From an uncultured Lachnospiraceae bacterium (GTDB taxonomy: Bacteria; Bacillota; Clostridia; Lachnospirales; Lachnospiraceae), in NCBI GenBank assembly GCA_910579465.1, contig CAJTUB010000003.1, forward strand, positions 1 to 64,000: a stretch of DNA of 64,000 nt. Direction: 5' to 3'. The translations under genes were made by a program, and so were the position numbers. The notes under the pieces are model-generated. The model saw only the letters and a list, made by a program, of their open reading frames with translations, was not told where the DNA came from and made no database searches. Shown here in pieces: positions 17,853 through 24,718 of this stretch; positions within the stretch are counted from its first letter, which is position 1; the number at the start of each line of letters is the position of its first letter.

Positions 17853-19457
17853 ATGCTGATAGAATTTATCGGTGCGGATCACGAGGTAACGGGGAGCTGC
17901 CACTATCTGGAGCTTGCGGGGAAGCGTCTTTTAGTGGACTGCGGCATGGAGCAGGGCGTGGATGTTTATGAGAATCAGGAGCTTCCGGTCAATCCCGGAG
18001 AAATTGATTATATTCTCCTGACACATGCACATATCGACCATAGCGGGCTGCTTCCGTTAATGTATGCGCAGGGCTTCCGGGGACAGGTTTATTCAACGGG
18101 TGCGACGAAGGAGCTGTGCGATATCATGCTGCGTGACTCTGCCCATATCCAGATGTTTGAGGCAGAGTGGAAAAACCGTAAGGCAAAGCGTTCCGGTATG
18201 CCGGAGACAGAGCCGCTGTATACGGTCGAGGATGCGTTTGGTGTAATGAAGTTTTTTGTTCCGTGCGAGTATGCGCAGAAGATAAAGGTGACGGAAGGGA
18301 TTACCATCCGTTTCACGGATGTCGGGCATTTGCTCGGCTCTGCAAGTATTGAAATCTGGGCAGAGGAAGACGGGAAACAGGTAAAGCTTGTATTTTCGGG
18401 TGACATCGGCAATAAATCACAGCCGATTTTAAAGGACCCGATAAAAACTGATGACGCGGACTATGTGATTATGGAGTCTACTTACGGCGACCGTCTTCAC
18501 GGGATGGAGCATGTCGATTATGTCAATGACCTTGCCGCGATTATCCAAAGGACACTGGACCGCGGCGGCAATGTGGTGATTCCGGCATTTGCAGTCGGAA
18601 GAACACAGGAGCTGTTGTATTTTATCCGCAGAATAAAGGAAGAGAATCTGGTCCATGGGCACGACTTCTTTCCGGTCTATATCGACAGTCCTCTGGCAAT
18701 TGAAGCAACCACGATTTTCAATAAAAATATTAACGGCTATTTTGATGAGGAGGCAATGGAGCTGATCAGGAGGGGAGTGAACCCGATTTCGTTCCCGGGC
18801 CTGAAAATAGCGATTACCAGCGAGGAGTCAAAGATGATTAACTTTGATTCGGAGCCGAAGGTAATTATTTCTGCTTCCGGTATGTGTGAGGCAGGAAGAA
18901 TCCGCCATCACCTGAAGCATAATCTGTGGCGGCCGCAGAGCTCTGTTGTCTTTGTCGGCTATCAGGCAGCGGGGACGCTGGGCAGGAGCCTGTTAGAAGG
19001 AGCTATGGATGTGAAGCTGTTCGGAGAGCCGGTCGAGGTGCGTGCGGAGATTTGTAAGCTGGACGGTATCAGCGGGCATGCGGATAAGGACGGATTGATT
19101 CAGTGGGTAACACAGATAGAAAATCCGCACAAGGTTTTTGTTGTGCATGGCGAGGACTCCGTGTGCGAGACCTTTGCAGCGCATTTGAAAGACAAATACG
19201 GACTTGATGCAGAGGCACCGTATTCCGGGTATTGCTATGATTTGCTGAACGGCGTATGGTTAGAACAGGCGCCGCCTGTCCATGTAAAGAAGAAGGAGAA
19301 GATAAAGAAGCGCAAGGTGGAGGTGTTCGAACGCCTTCTTGCGGCAGGCCAGCGACTGCTTAGCGTAATCCGGAGAAATGAGGGCGGAGCAAATAAGGAC
19401 CTTGCAAGGTTTGCCGACCAGATTAATATGCTTTGTGATAAGTGGGACAGAAACTGA
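17853..19457 (+). CDS. Beta-CASP metallo-beta-lactamase-fold hydrolase (RNase J/CPSF-like)
   Basis: 534 residues. The metal motif HAHIDHSG (about residue 58) and further ligands (GHLLGSA, SGDIGN) identify the MBL fold. VIMESTYGD and VVIPAFAVGRTQELLYFIRRI belong to the beta-CASP insertion. SASGMCEAGRIRHHL, VGYQAAGTLGRSL and ISGHADKDGL are the conserved RNA-specificity region. Such enzymes cut RNA using two zinc ions. The last 70 residues are a basic extension (KKKEKIKKRK) beyond the usual core that may hold RNA. Start ATG 17853 behind AAAGGAGAG. Confidence 0.93.
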   Translation: MLIEFIGADHEVTGSCHYLELAGKRLLVDCGMEQGVDVYENQELPVNPGEIDYILLTHAHIDHSGLLPLMYAQGFRGQVYSTGATKELCDIMLRDSAHIQMFEAEWKNRKAKRSGMPETEPLYTVEDAFGVMKFFVPCEYAQKIKVTEGITIRFTDVGHLLGSASIEIWAEEDGKQVKLVFSGDIGNKSQPILKDPIKTDDADYVIMESTYGDRLHGMEHVDYVNDLAAIIQRTLDRGGNVVIPAFAVGRTQELLYFIRRIKEENLVHGHDFFPVYIDSPLAIEATTIFNKNINGYFDEEAMELIRRGVNPISFPGLKIAITSEESKMINFDSEPKVIISASGMCEAGRIRHHLKHNLWRPQSSVVFVGYQAAGTLGRSLLEGAMDVKLFGEPVEVRAEICKLDGISGHADKDGLIQWVTQIENPHKVFVVHGEDSVCETFAAHLKDKYGLDAEAPYSGYCYDLLNGVWLEQAPPVHVKKKEKIKKRKVEVFERLLAAGQRLLSVIRRNEGGANKDLARFADQINMLCDKWDRN

Positions 19458-19481
19458 CGCGGCAGGAAGCAGGTTCAGGGG

Positions 19482-19571
19482 AAGGGGCTGCGAAACGAAG
19501 CGCAGCCCCCGGCTTACAAGCGTAAGCCGCCGCCACGCCCGGAGCCGCTGCGCTTTAGGCAGCAGCCCCTT
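19482..19571. terminator. Competing stem-loops between convergent genes
   Basis: GGGGCTGCG (19484-19492) can pair with CGCAGCCCC (19501-19509), or as part of AAGGGGCTGC (19482-19491) with GCAGCCCCTT (19562-19571). Between them sits a second hairpin, CGGCTTAC/GTAAGCCG (19510-19529). It lies between the ends of the MBL and HAD genes, where a two-way terminator is expected, but no T-run follows on either strand. Confidence 0.5.
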
Positions 19572-19580
19572 CTGGTGACC

Positions 19581-20396
19581 TTATTCGTTTAAAAAGTAGG
19601 TTTTGATTACCGGGACGAGACCGTCGTCATCGTTGGAAAGTGTAACGATGTCGGCGGCTTCTTTGACCTCCGGCTGTGCATTTGCCATTGCGACACCGAT
19701 ACCGGCATACGAAAGCATCGTAATGTCATTATAGCCGTCGCCGCAGCAGACACATCCCTGCGGGCTGATGCCGAGGGACGGGAGGAGTCTGGACAGGGCA
19801 TGCGCTTTGTCTACCTTTGGCGGCATGATTTCAAGGAAAAACGGTTCGGAGCGGTAGATGTTCAGCACACCGTAATAGCGCTTCTGTAGCTCTTCCGTAA
19901 GCGGCGCCAGAACCTCCGGCTCCCCGCTGATTAAGCACTTATTGACCGGAAAGCGGACGGCGCCGGCAAAGTCCTCGACCTGCGTAATGGTACGGCCGTT
20001 AATCCGCGCCTCCAGTTCCATATAGGAATCGGTCCTGGTGCCGGTAATCAGGTTATCCTGCGGGTCGTAGGTAATCAGTCCGACGTTATGCCTCAGCGCA
20101 ATTTCATAAATCTGCGGGAGAAACTGTCTCGGAAAAGTGTGGTTGTAGAGTATTTCCTTTGTGTTCCAGCGGACGATGCGCGCGCCGTTGTAGGAAATGA
20201 CATAGCCGCCATACTCGGAAAGCTTACATTCATCTGCAATTTTTTCAGTACCGGCGGTCGGTCTGCCGGAGGCAATGACGGCGATGCCGCCTGCCTCCTG
20301 CATCGCGTAAAGCGTGCTTTTTGTAAGTTCTGAAATTTCTTTTTTGGAATTGGTCAGTGTTCCGTCAATGTCTAATACAAGTACCTTATGCTTCAT
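19581..20396 (-). CDS. Cof-type HAD-IIB phosphatase
   Basis: 271 residues. Motif I is VLDIDGTLTNSKK with the two catalytic Asp, motif II IASGRPT, motif III KAHALSRLL, and motif IV CCGDGYNDITMLSYAG. The insert between motifs II and III is a C2B cap, typical of Cof/YidA phosphatases that hydrolyse sugar phosphates or cofactor phosphates in the cytoplasm. It follows the M32 peptidase by 16 nt on the same strand, so they probably share a transcript. Natural substrate unknown. Confidence 0.93.
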   Translation of the reverse strand: MKHKVLVLDIDGTLTNSKKEISELTKSTLYAMQEAGGIAVIASGRPTAGTEKIADECKLSEYGGYVISYNGARIVRWNTKEILYNHTFPRQFLPQIYEIALRHNVGLITYDPQDNLITGTRTDSYMELEARINGRTITQVEDFAGAVRFPVNKCLISGEPEVLAPLTEELQKRYYGVLNIYRSEPFFLEIMPPKVDKAHALSRLLPSLGISPQGCVCCGDGYNDITMLSYAGIGVAMANAQPEVKEAADIVTLSNDDDGLVPVIKTYFLNE

Positions 20397-20412
20397 TGGT
20401 AGTTTACCTTTC

Positions 20413-21918
20413 TTATAATTGGTATAGTCTGGTATATTTCTCCGTTAAGTAACGGATATAGTAGTCCGGGTTAAACTCCTCTCCGGTCATCTGCTTTAAC
20501 AGCTCGTTTGTCGTGTAAATGGAGCCATATTTATGAATATGGTCGCGCAGAAATTCACGGACCGGGACCAGATTGCCTTCTTTCAGATAGTCGTCAAGCG
20601 GCATCTGTCCCTTCATATAGGAGTAAATCTGTGCCGCAATGGCAGAGCCGATGGCATAGGAAGGGAAGTAGCCGAAATTTCCCATGGACCAGTGGATATC
20701 CTGCAAAATGCCTTCCGCATAGGTTTTGGGAGTGACGTCTAAGTATTCCTTATACTTCTGGTTCCAAAGCTCCGGAAGGTCTTTTACAGTACAGTCCCCG
20801 GAAAAAATCTGCTTTTCCAGTTCGTAACGTATCATAATGTGAAGCGGGTAGGTCAGTTCATCCGCTTCGGTACGGATAAGGCCCGGCTCCGCCCGGTTGA
20901 TGCCATTTAAGAACTGCTCCATGGAAACATCTGCAAGCTCGTCTGGAAAGGCAGCCGTAAGCTTTGCAAACAGCGGCTCCCAGAACGCGTCGCTTCTGCC
21001 AATCATGTTTTCGTAAAAACGGGACTGCGCTTCGTGCATGCCCATGGAAACTCCGGCGCCTGCAGGAGTGCCGGTCAGGCTGTCATCCACGCCCATCTCA
21101 TAGAGCGCATGTCCAGTCTCGTGAATCACGGAAAAAATAGCGCTTTCAAGGTTTTTTTCATGGTAATGGTTGGTCAGCCGCACGTCATGGTTGTGGAGGT
21201 TTGTCGTAAACGGATGCTCGCTTTCCGCAATGACGCCGCGGTTGAAGTCGAAGCCGGTATAGCCTGCGAGAAAGCGGCAGAAATCACGCTGCTTTTCCAC
21301 CGGGTAAGTACGGTAGTTATAGGACTTATCGATCATATCCTTTTTTGCTGTTACTTTATGCAGCAGTGGAACCAGCGCCTTCCGCAGCTGTTCGAAAAAG
21401 TCGTCCAGAACCTTGACGGTAAAGCCTTCTTCATAATCGTTAAGCAGAAGGTCGTAAAGGTTGTCTCCTTTTTTCGCACGGTAGGAGGCAAAACGGCGGG
21501 TATAGTCAATCATTTTTTCCAGTACCGGAGCAAAATCCTCAAAGCGGTCTGCAAGCTTTGCCCTGCAGTAAATGGTCTGAGCCGTAGCACAGAACTCGGA
21601 AAACTCCCGGTACTCCTTCTGCGGGATGCACGCAGTCTTTTCGTATTCCTTTTTGAGACAGCGTACAACGGCGCGCTCTTCTGCGGAGAGAGACTCCTGT
21701 TCCTTTTTTGAGGATAATTTCTTCAGTAAATCGTGCACTTCATCGCAGACAAGAATGCGATAGGCCTCTTCGGACAGGATGCCGACCGATTTTGCCGTAT
21801 AATCCGCGGCTGCCGGCGGGGCAAGTGTTTCCGTGTCCCAGGAAAGCAGGGCAAGCGCGGTCTGGTAAGCGTGATTCCGTTCCAGGTAAGGGAGCAGCTG
21901 CTCATATAATTTATTCAT
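20413..21918 (-). CDS. M32-family metallocarboxypeptidase (thermostable carboxypeptidase 1 type)
   Basis: 501 residues, the usual size. It shows the zinc site HETGH (in VIHETGHALYEMG), followed by GVSMGMHEAQSRFYENMIGRS with the third ligand region and IRYELEKQIFSGD. These enzymes remove C-terminal residues from peptides. I place the start at 21918 (MNKLYEQLLPYLERN, GAAAGGA upstream). The open frame continues 84 codons further, but that part lies in the promoter and repeat region and is not coding-like. Confidence 0.94.
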   Translation of the reverse strand: MNKLYEQLLPYLERNHAYQTALALLSWDTETLAPPAAADYTAKSVGILSEEAYRILVCDEVHDLLKKLSSKKEQESLSAEERAVVRCLKKEYEKTACIPQKEYREFSEFCATAQTIYCRAKLADRFEDFAPVLEKMIDYTRRFASYRAKKGDNLYDLLLNDYEEGFTVKVLDDFFEQLRKALVPLLHKVTAKKDMIDKSYNYRTYPVEKQRDFCRFLAGYTGFDFNRGVIAESEHPFTTNLHNHDVRLTNHYHEKNLESAIFSVIHETGHALYEMGVDDSLTGTPAGAGVSMGMHEAQSRFYENMIGRSDAFWEPLFAKLTAAFPDELADVSMEQFLNGINRAEPGLIRTEADELTYPLHIMIRYELEKQIFSGDCTVKDLPELWNQKYKEYLDVTPKTYAEGILQDIHWSMGNFGYFPSYAIGSAIAAQIYSYMKGQMPLDDYLKEGNLVPVREFLRDHIHKYGSIYTTNELLKQMTGEEFNPDYYIRYLTEKYTRLYQL

Positions 21919-22012
21919 AAAAATCCTTTCTGTACCCAGGCGCCACAGTACGTCCGTCCGTTGATAAACTTCATCTGAGGAGCCGTCTGCGCACCGTAGA
22001 CCGATTGAAATA

Positions 22013-22071
22013 AGTATAGCATTTTTTCTGGTTTCTGACAAGAAGGCAGGAGCTTGAATTTCTGCATTTTT
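22013..22071 (-). promoter_or_regulatory. Promoter of the M32 peptidase gene with shared upstream element
   Basis: On the minus strand: AAAAATGCAGAAATTCAAG (22071-22053), exactly 11 nt, TTGTCA (22041-22036), 17 nt, TATACT (22018-22013). This is one of the best matches to the window consensus. Confidence 0.85.
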
Positions 22072-22089
22072 CCAGCGACTTTGGAAAAT

Positions 22090-22304
22090 CCCGGCGGCTG
22101 TGTGTTGTCCTGGTTTTGCATTTGTCCGAAGGACCGCGTTTTTAACGGAACCGGAATCACCTCTTAGCACCGGTTAGGCGCGAGGACGCTACCGAGCGGC
22201 TTAGCGGTGCTTAGAGGAAGTCCGGCGGAGTGTTGCGCTTGCAAAACCAGGACAACACACAGCCGCCGGGATACAATATGACGTACAAAATGCAGAAACA
22301 AAAG
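22090..22304. repeat. 181-bp inverted-repeat element between the divergent M32 and enolase genes
   Basis: A perfect 31-bp inverted repeat (22090-22120 and 22240-22270, beginning CCCGGCGGCTGTG) encloses an inner near-palindrome (CTCTTAGCACCG about 22162, CGGTGCTTAGAG about 22205). The outward faces differ: leftwards the peptidase promoter follows, rightwards AAAATGCAGAAACAAAAG (22287-22304) lies before enolase. The left arm with its neighbour CGCGGTCCTTCGGAC recurs at 59214-59256, and the right part recurs at 7691-7800. The gap 21919-22388 holds no gene. Confidence 0.8.
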
Positions 22305-22388
22305 GGCATTGAAACAATTATACCGCAGAGCGGAATAAAATATGCAGGCCGGGGAATAATGGAAAATGACAAGGAGGAAACAAAAAAG

Positions 22389-23660
22389 ATGAGCAAAATA
22401 GTACAGATTACCGGAAGGGAAATTTTAGATTCCCGTGCAAATCCGACCGTAGAGGCTACGGTAGTTTTGGAAAACGGCGGACGGGGCACCGCGGCGGTTC
22501 CCTCCGGAGCGTCTACCGGAGCGTTTGAAGCAGTGGAACTGCGTGACGGTGACAAGGAGCGCTATGAAGGAAAGGGCGTAAAAACTGCGGTTGCACATGT
22601 CAATGAAGATATTGCGAAGCTACTGGTCGGAAAGGATGCCTTCTTTCAGGAGCAGCTGGATGAGACAATGACGGTGTTAGACGGTACGGAAAATAAAGGA
22701 AGAATCGGCGCAAATGCGATTCTGGCGGTTTCCCTGGCGATTGCACGCGCAGAGGCGGACGGGACCGGAGTTCCGCTCTATCGTTATGTCGGCGGTATCA
22801 ACGGGAAAAAGCTGCCGCTTCCGATGATGAATATTTTAAACGGAGGACGGCATGCCGGAAATAATCTTGACGTGCAGGAGTTTATGATTGTCCCGGCAGG
22901 CGCGGAGCGTTTCTGCGTCGGACTGAGGCAGTGCTGCGAGGTATACCATGCGCTTGAAAAAATCCTGAAGGAAAAGGGGCTGTCGAGCGGCATTGGCGAC
23001 GAGGGAGGCTTTGCGCCGGACCTTTCGAGCGAGGAGGAGGCAATCGAGCTGATTCTCCTTGCGATTGAACGTGCCGGATATACGGCAGGCTGCGGGAAGG
23101 ATTTTATGATATCCCTTGACGTGGCGGCGTCCGAATGGAAGGAAGAAAAGAAGAGCAGCGGGCAGTTTTCCTACCGTCTGCCGAAGCAGGGAACCGTATT
23201 TACGTCCGAGGGGCTGATGGAGCACTGGGATACCCTGACGAAAAAATATCCGATTTTTTCGCTGGAGGACCCGTTGGACGAAGAGGACTGGGACGGCTGG
23301 CGGATGCTGACGAAGAAAATCGGCGACAGGGTGCTTCTGGTAGGAGACGATTTGTTCGTGACGAATCCGAAGCGTCTGAAATACGGCATTAAAAATGAGG
23401 CGGCGAATGCGATTTTAATTAAGCCGAACCAGATCGGCTCCCTGTCGGAGACGATGGAGGCGGTCCGGATTGCGACAGAAAACGGATATCGTGCGATTAT
23501 GTCACACCGGAGCGGTGAAACGGAGGACACGACGATTGCAGACCTTGCGGTCGGCTTAAATACCGGCTTTATCAAGACAGGGGCGCCGTGCCGCGCGGAG
23601 AGAACTGCGAAGTACAACCGTCTGCTCCGGATTGAAGCAGAATTGAGGGGAATGCGGTAA
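22389..23660 (+). CDS. eno: Enolase
   Basis: 423 residues; converts 2-phosphoglycerate to phosphoenolpyruvate in glycolysis. Motifs: EILDSRANPTVEATV, PSGASTGAFEAVELRD, GDEGGFAPDL, SLEDPLDEEDW, GDDLFVTNPKRL, ILIKPNQIGSLSE (catalytic Lys) and the signature SHRSGETEDTTIADLAVG. I start at ATG 22389 because AAGGAGG is about 12 nt before it; the open frame begins earlier, inside the repeat region. A clear -35/-10 pair is not seen: TAAAAT at 22336-22341 has only a poorly spaced TTGAAA. Confidence 0.96.
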   Translation: MSKIVQITGREILDSRANPTVEATVVLENGGRGTAAVPSGASTGAFEAVELRDGDKERYEGKGVKTAVAHVNEDIAKLLVGKDAFFQEQLDETMTVLDGTENKGRIGANAILAVSLAIARAEADGTGVPLYRYVGGINGKKLPLPMMNILNGGRHAGNNLDVQEFMIVPAGAERFCVGLRQCCEVYHALEKILKEKGLSSGIGDEGGFAPDLSSEEEAIELILLAIERAGYTAGCGKDFMISLDVAASEWKEEKKSSGQFSYRLPKQGTVFTSEGLMEHWDTLTKKYPIFSLEDPLDEEDWDGWRMLTKKIGDRVLLVGDDLFVTNPKRLKYGIKNEAANAILIKPNQIGSLSETMEAVRIATENGYRAIMSHRSGETEDTTIADLAVGLNTGFIKTGAPCRAERTAKYNRLLRIEAELRGMR

Positions 23661-23775
23661 GTAACAGACAAACAAAGTTTGCTTTCAAATGGGCAGGAGA
23701 AATAGGAAAGATTTAATCTGTTACAGGTGGTCTTTTAAACAGTATTTCCTGGTAGGCTATATTTTGTTACGAAAA

Positions 23776-23808
23776 ACAGCGGTAAATTTATGAAAGATTT
23801 ACCGCTGT
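23776..23808. terminator. Bidirectional terminator between enolase and the minus-strand pair
   Basis: A perfect 12-bp stem ACAGCGGTAAAT/ATTTACCGCTGT with a 9-nt loop. On the minus strand it is followed by TTTTT, giving a strong terminator for the gene at 23845-24306. On the plus strand the tail is weaker. A further pair GTAACAGA/TCTGTTAC (about 23662 and 23722) lies just after enolase. Confidence 0.8.
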
Positions 23809-23844
23809 CTGACGTTATTTTGTTTTGAAGCAGGCAGGGCAAAA

Positions 23845-24306
23845 TCACGCTCTGTCTGCAATGATTTTATCTGCAATCTGCTCTAAAGTAGCCTTTCGGT
23901 CAAGCCCGAAGAAGTCAGGATAAAAAATATAATCCGTAAGGTTATCTAAGCCTGTATTGATTTTCAGATACTTCAGCCACCAATCCATTTCTGCTTCTCT
24001 GAATTTCAGAATATTTAAAACAATCTCTTTGAGTTGCGCATCGGTCAGCTTACCTTTTGAGGGTGGAGCCATTAAAGCCTTCCGTGCCATGGTTTCTAGA
24101 TCAGTATAGCTCCAGTATCTTTGAAAATCTTTGATTTGTAATTCCTCATTTCCGGAAAGCTCTCTTAAATCCGTTTGCAGATTTGCCAGCTCTCTTTTTG
24201 CGTCTGCATCGCCTCCGCAATCTTTTTCTGCCATGAGTACGGCTGCTTTTTCAATCAGCTCCATTACGGCAGGGAGTTTTGTTTCATCAATGGTAATTTC
24301 TTTCAT
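23845..24306 (-). CDS. Hypothetical protein (153 aa)
   Basis: An acidic, mainly helical soluble protein with no signal or membrane segment. Features: an N-terminal helix (LPAVMELIEKAAVLMAEKD), a middle region QRYWSYTDLETMARKAL, and an aromatic C-terminal part with EAEMDWWLKYL, then YIFYPDFFGLD. I do not recognise the family. Start at 24306 with CGGAGG upstream; it follows the small gene at 24322-24540 by 15 nt in the same transcript. The regular Leu/Ala heptads could support a small helical bundle. No function proposed. Confidence 0.7.
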   Translation of the reverse strand: MKEITIDETKLPAVMELIEKAAVLMAEKDCGGDADAKRELANLQTDLRELSGNEELQIKDFQRYWSYTDLETMARKALMAPPSKGKLTDAQLKEIVLNILKFREAEMDWWLKYLKINTGLDNLTDYIFYPDFFGLDRKATLEQIADKIIADRA

Positions 24307-24321
24307 CCGGAGCCTCCGTAT

Positions 24322-24540
24322 TCAGTCTGTATCGTCCGTGTGGACCGGAGTACCGCCGACCGGCACCGGCTCCGTCGTATTACAACGGTAGTATTTTATA
24401 AGATTTCCGCTCTCCATGGCAATTTTCTCGGGCGGAATCAGGTTAATATCCCTTACATAAACGGTGGGATAATAGATGATAAAGTTCTCTGCCACGGTGG
24501 AATCAAAAGGCAGAAGAGGCGTATAAGTTGTGTCCTTCAT
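24322..24540 (-). CDS. Small hypothetical protein (72 aa)
   Basis: Start at 24540 (MKDTTYTPLLPFDSTV), with GGAGGG 6 nt upstream and a promoter just above; an upstream extension of the frame lies in the promoter and is not coding. The product is polar, with INLIPPEKIAMESGNLIKYY and the odd tail TEPVPVGGTPVHTDDTD. No membrane segment. It is the first gene of a two-gene unit with the 153-residue protein. A short first gene with a Pro/Thr/Asp-rich tail could be a peptide precursor, but no processing enzyme is nearby and I do not claim it. Confidence 0.65.
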   Translation of the reverse strand: MKDTTYTPLLPFDSTVAENFIIYYPTVYVRDINLIPPEKIAMESGNLIKYYRCNTTEPVPVGGTPVHTDDTD

Positions 24541-24561
24541 AAAATCCCTCCTTTTTTCTTT

Positions 24562-24619
24562 AGTATACCATGTAAAGGCCTGAAAATCAAGAAGCCTGCT
24601 CTTAAGTTTCCGAATTTTT
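24562..24619 (-). promoter_or_regulatory. Promoter of the small two-gene unit with shared upstream element
   Basis: On the minus strand: AAAAATTCGGAAACTTAAG (24619-24601), 10 nt, TTGATT (24590-24585), 17 nt, TATACT (24567-24562). Confidence 0.8.
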
Positions 24620-24630
24620 AGCAGTTTTAA

Positions 24631-24713
24631 AAGTCCCAGCGGCTCTGCAACAGTTTTATTTTGCAAAGCGTTCGCGCTTGCAAAATAAAACTGTTGCAGA
24701 GCCGCCAGAGACT
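24631..24713. repeat. Long, nearly perfect stem-loop
   Basis: Perfect 26-bp arms at 24641-24666 and 24678-24703 (starting GGCTCTGCAACAG) close on three more pairs (GCG/CGC) and a TTCG tetraloop, with one bulged A. The outer ends AAGTC and GACTT also pair. It sits between the stop of the P-type ATPase and the promoter of the next minus-strand genes. It lacks a T-run, so it is not a standard terminator. Its order of motifs (AAGTC, GGCGG, TTGCAAAA, GCCGC-GGGA, then the AAAAATTCGGAAA element) matches the repeats at 7691 and 22201. Confidence 0.85.
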
Positions 24714-24718
24714 TATGC

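Noticed and set aside
22090..22270. Insertion sequence ends
   Set aside because: There is no transposase and only 119 bp between the arms; matching pieces elsewhere fit an intergenic repeat rather than a transposon.
24541..24666. N-terminal extension of the small protein at 24322-24540
   Set aside because: The extension covers the -10, -35 and upstream element; the start with GGAGGG at 24540 is better.
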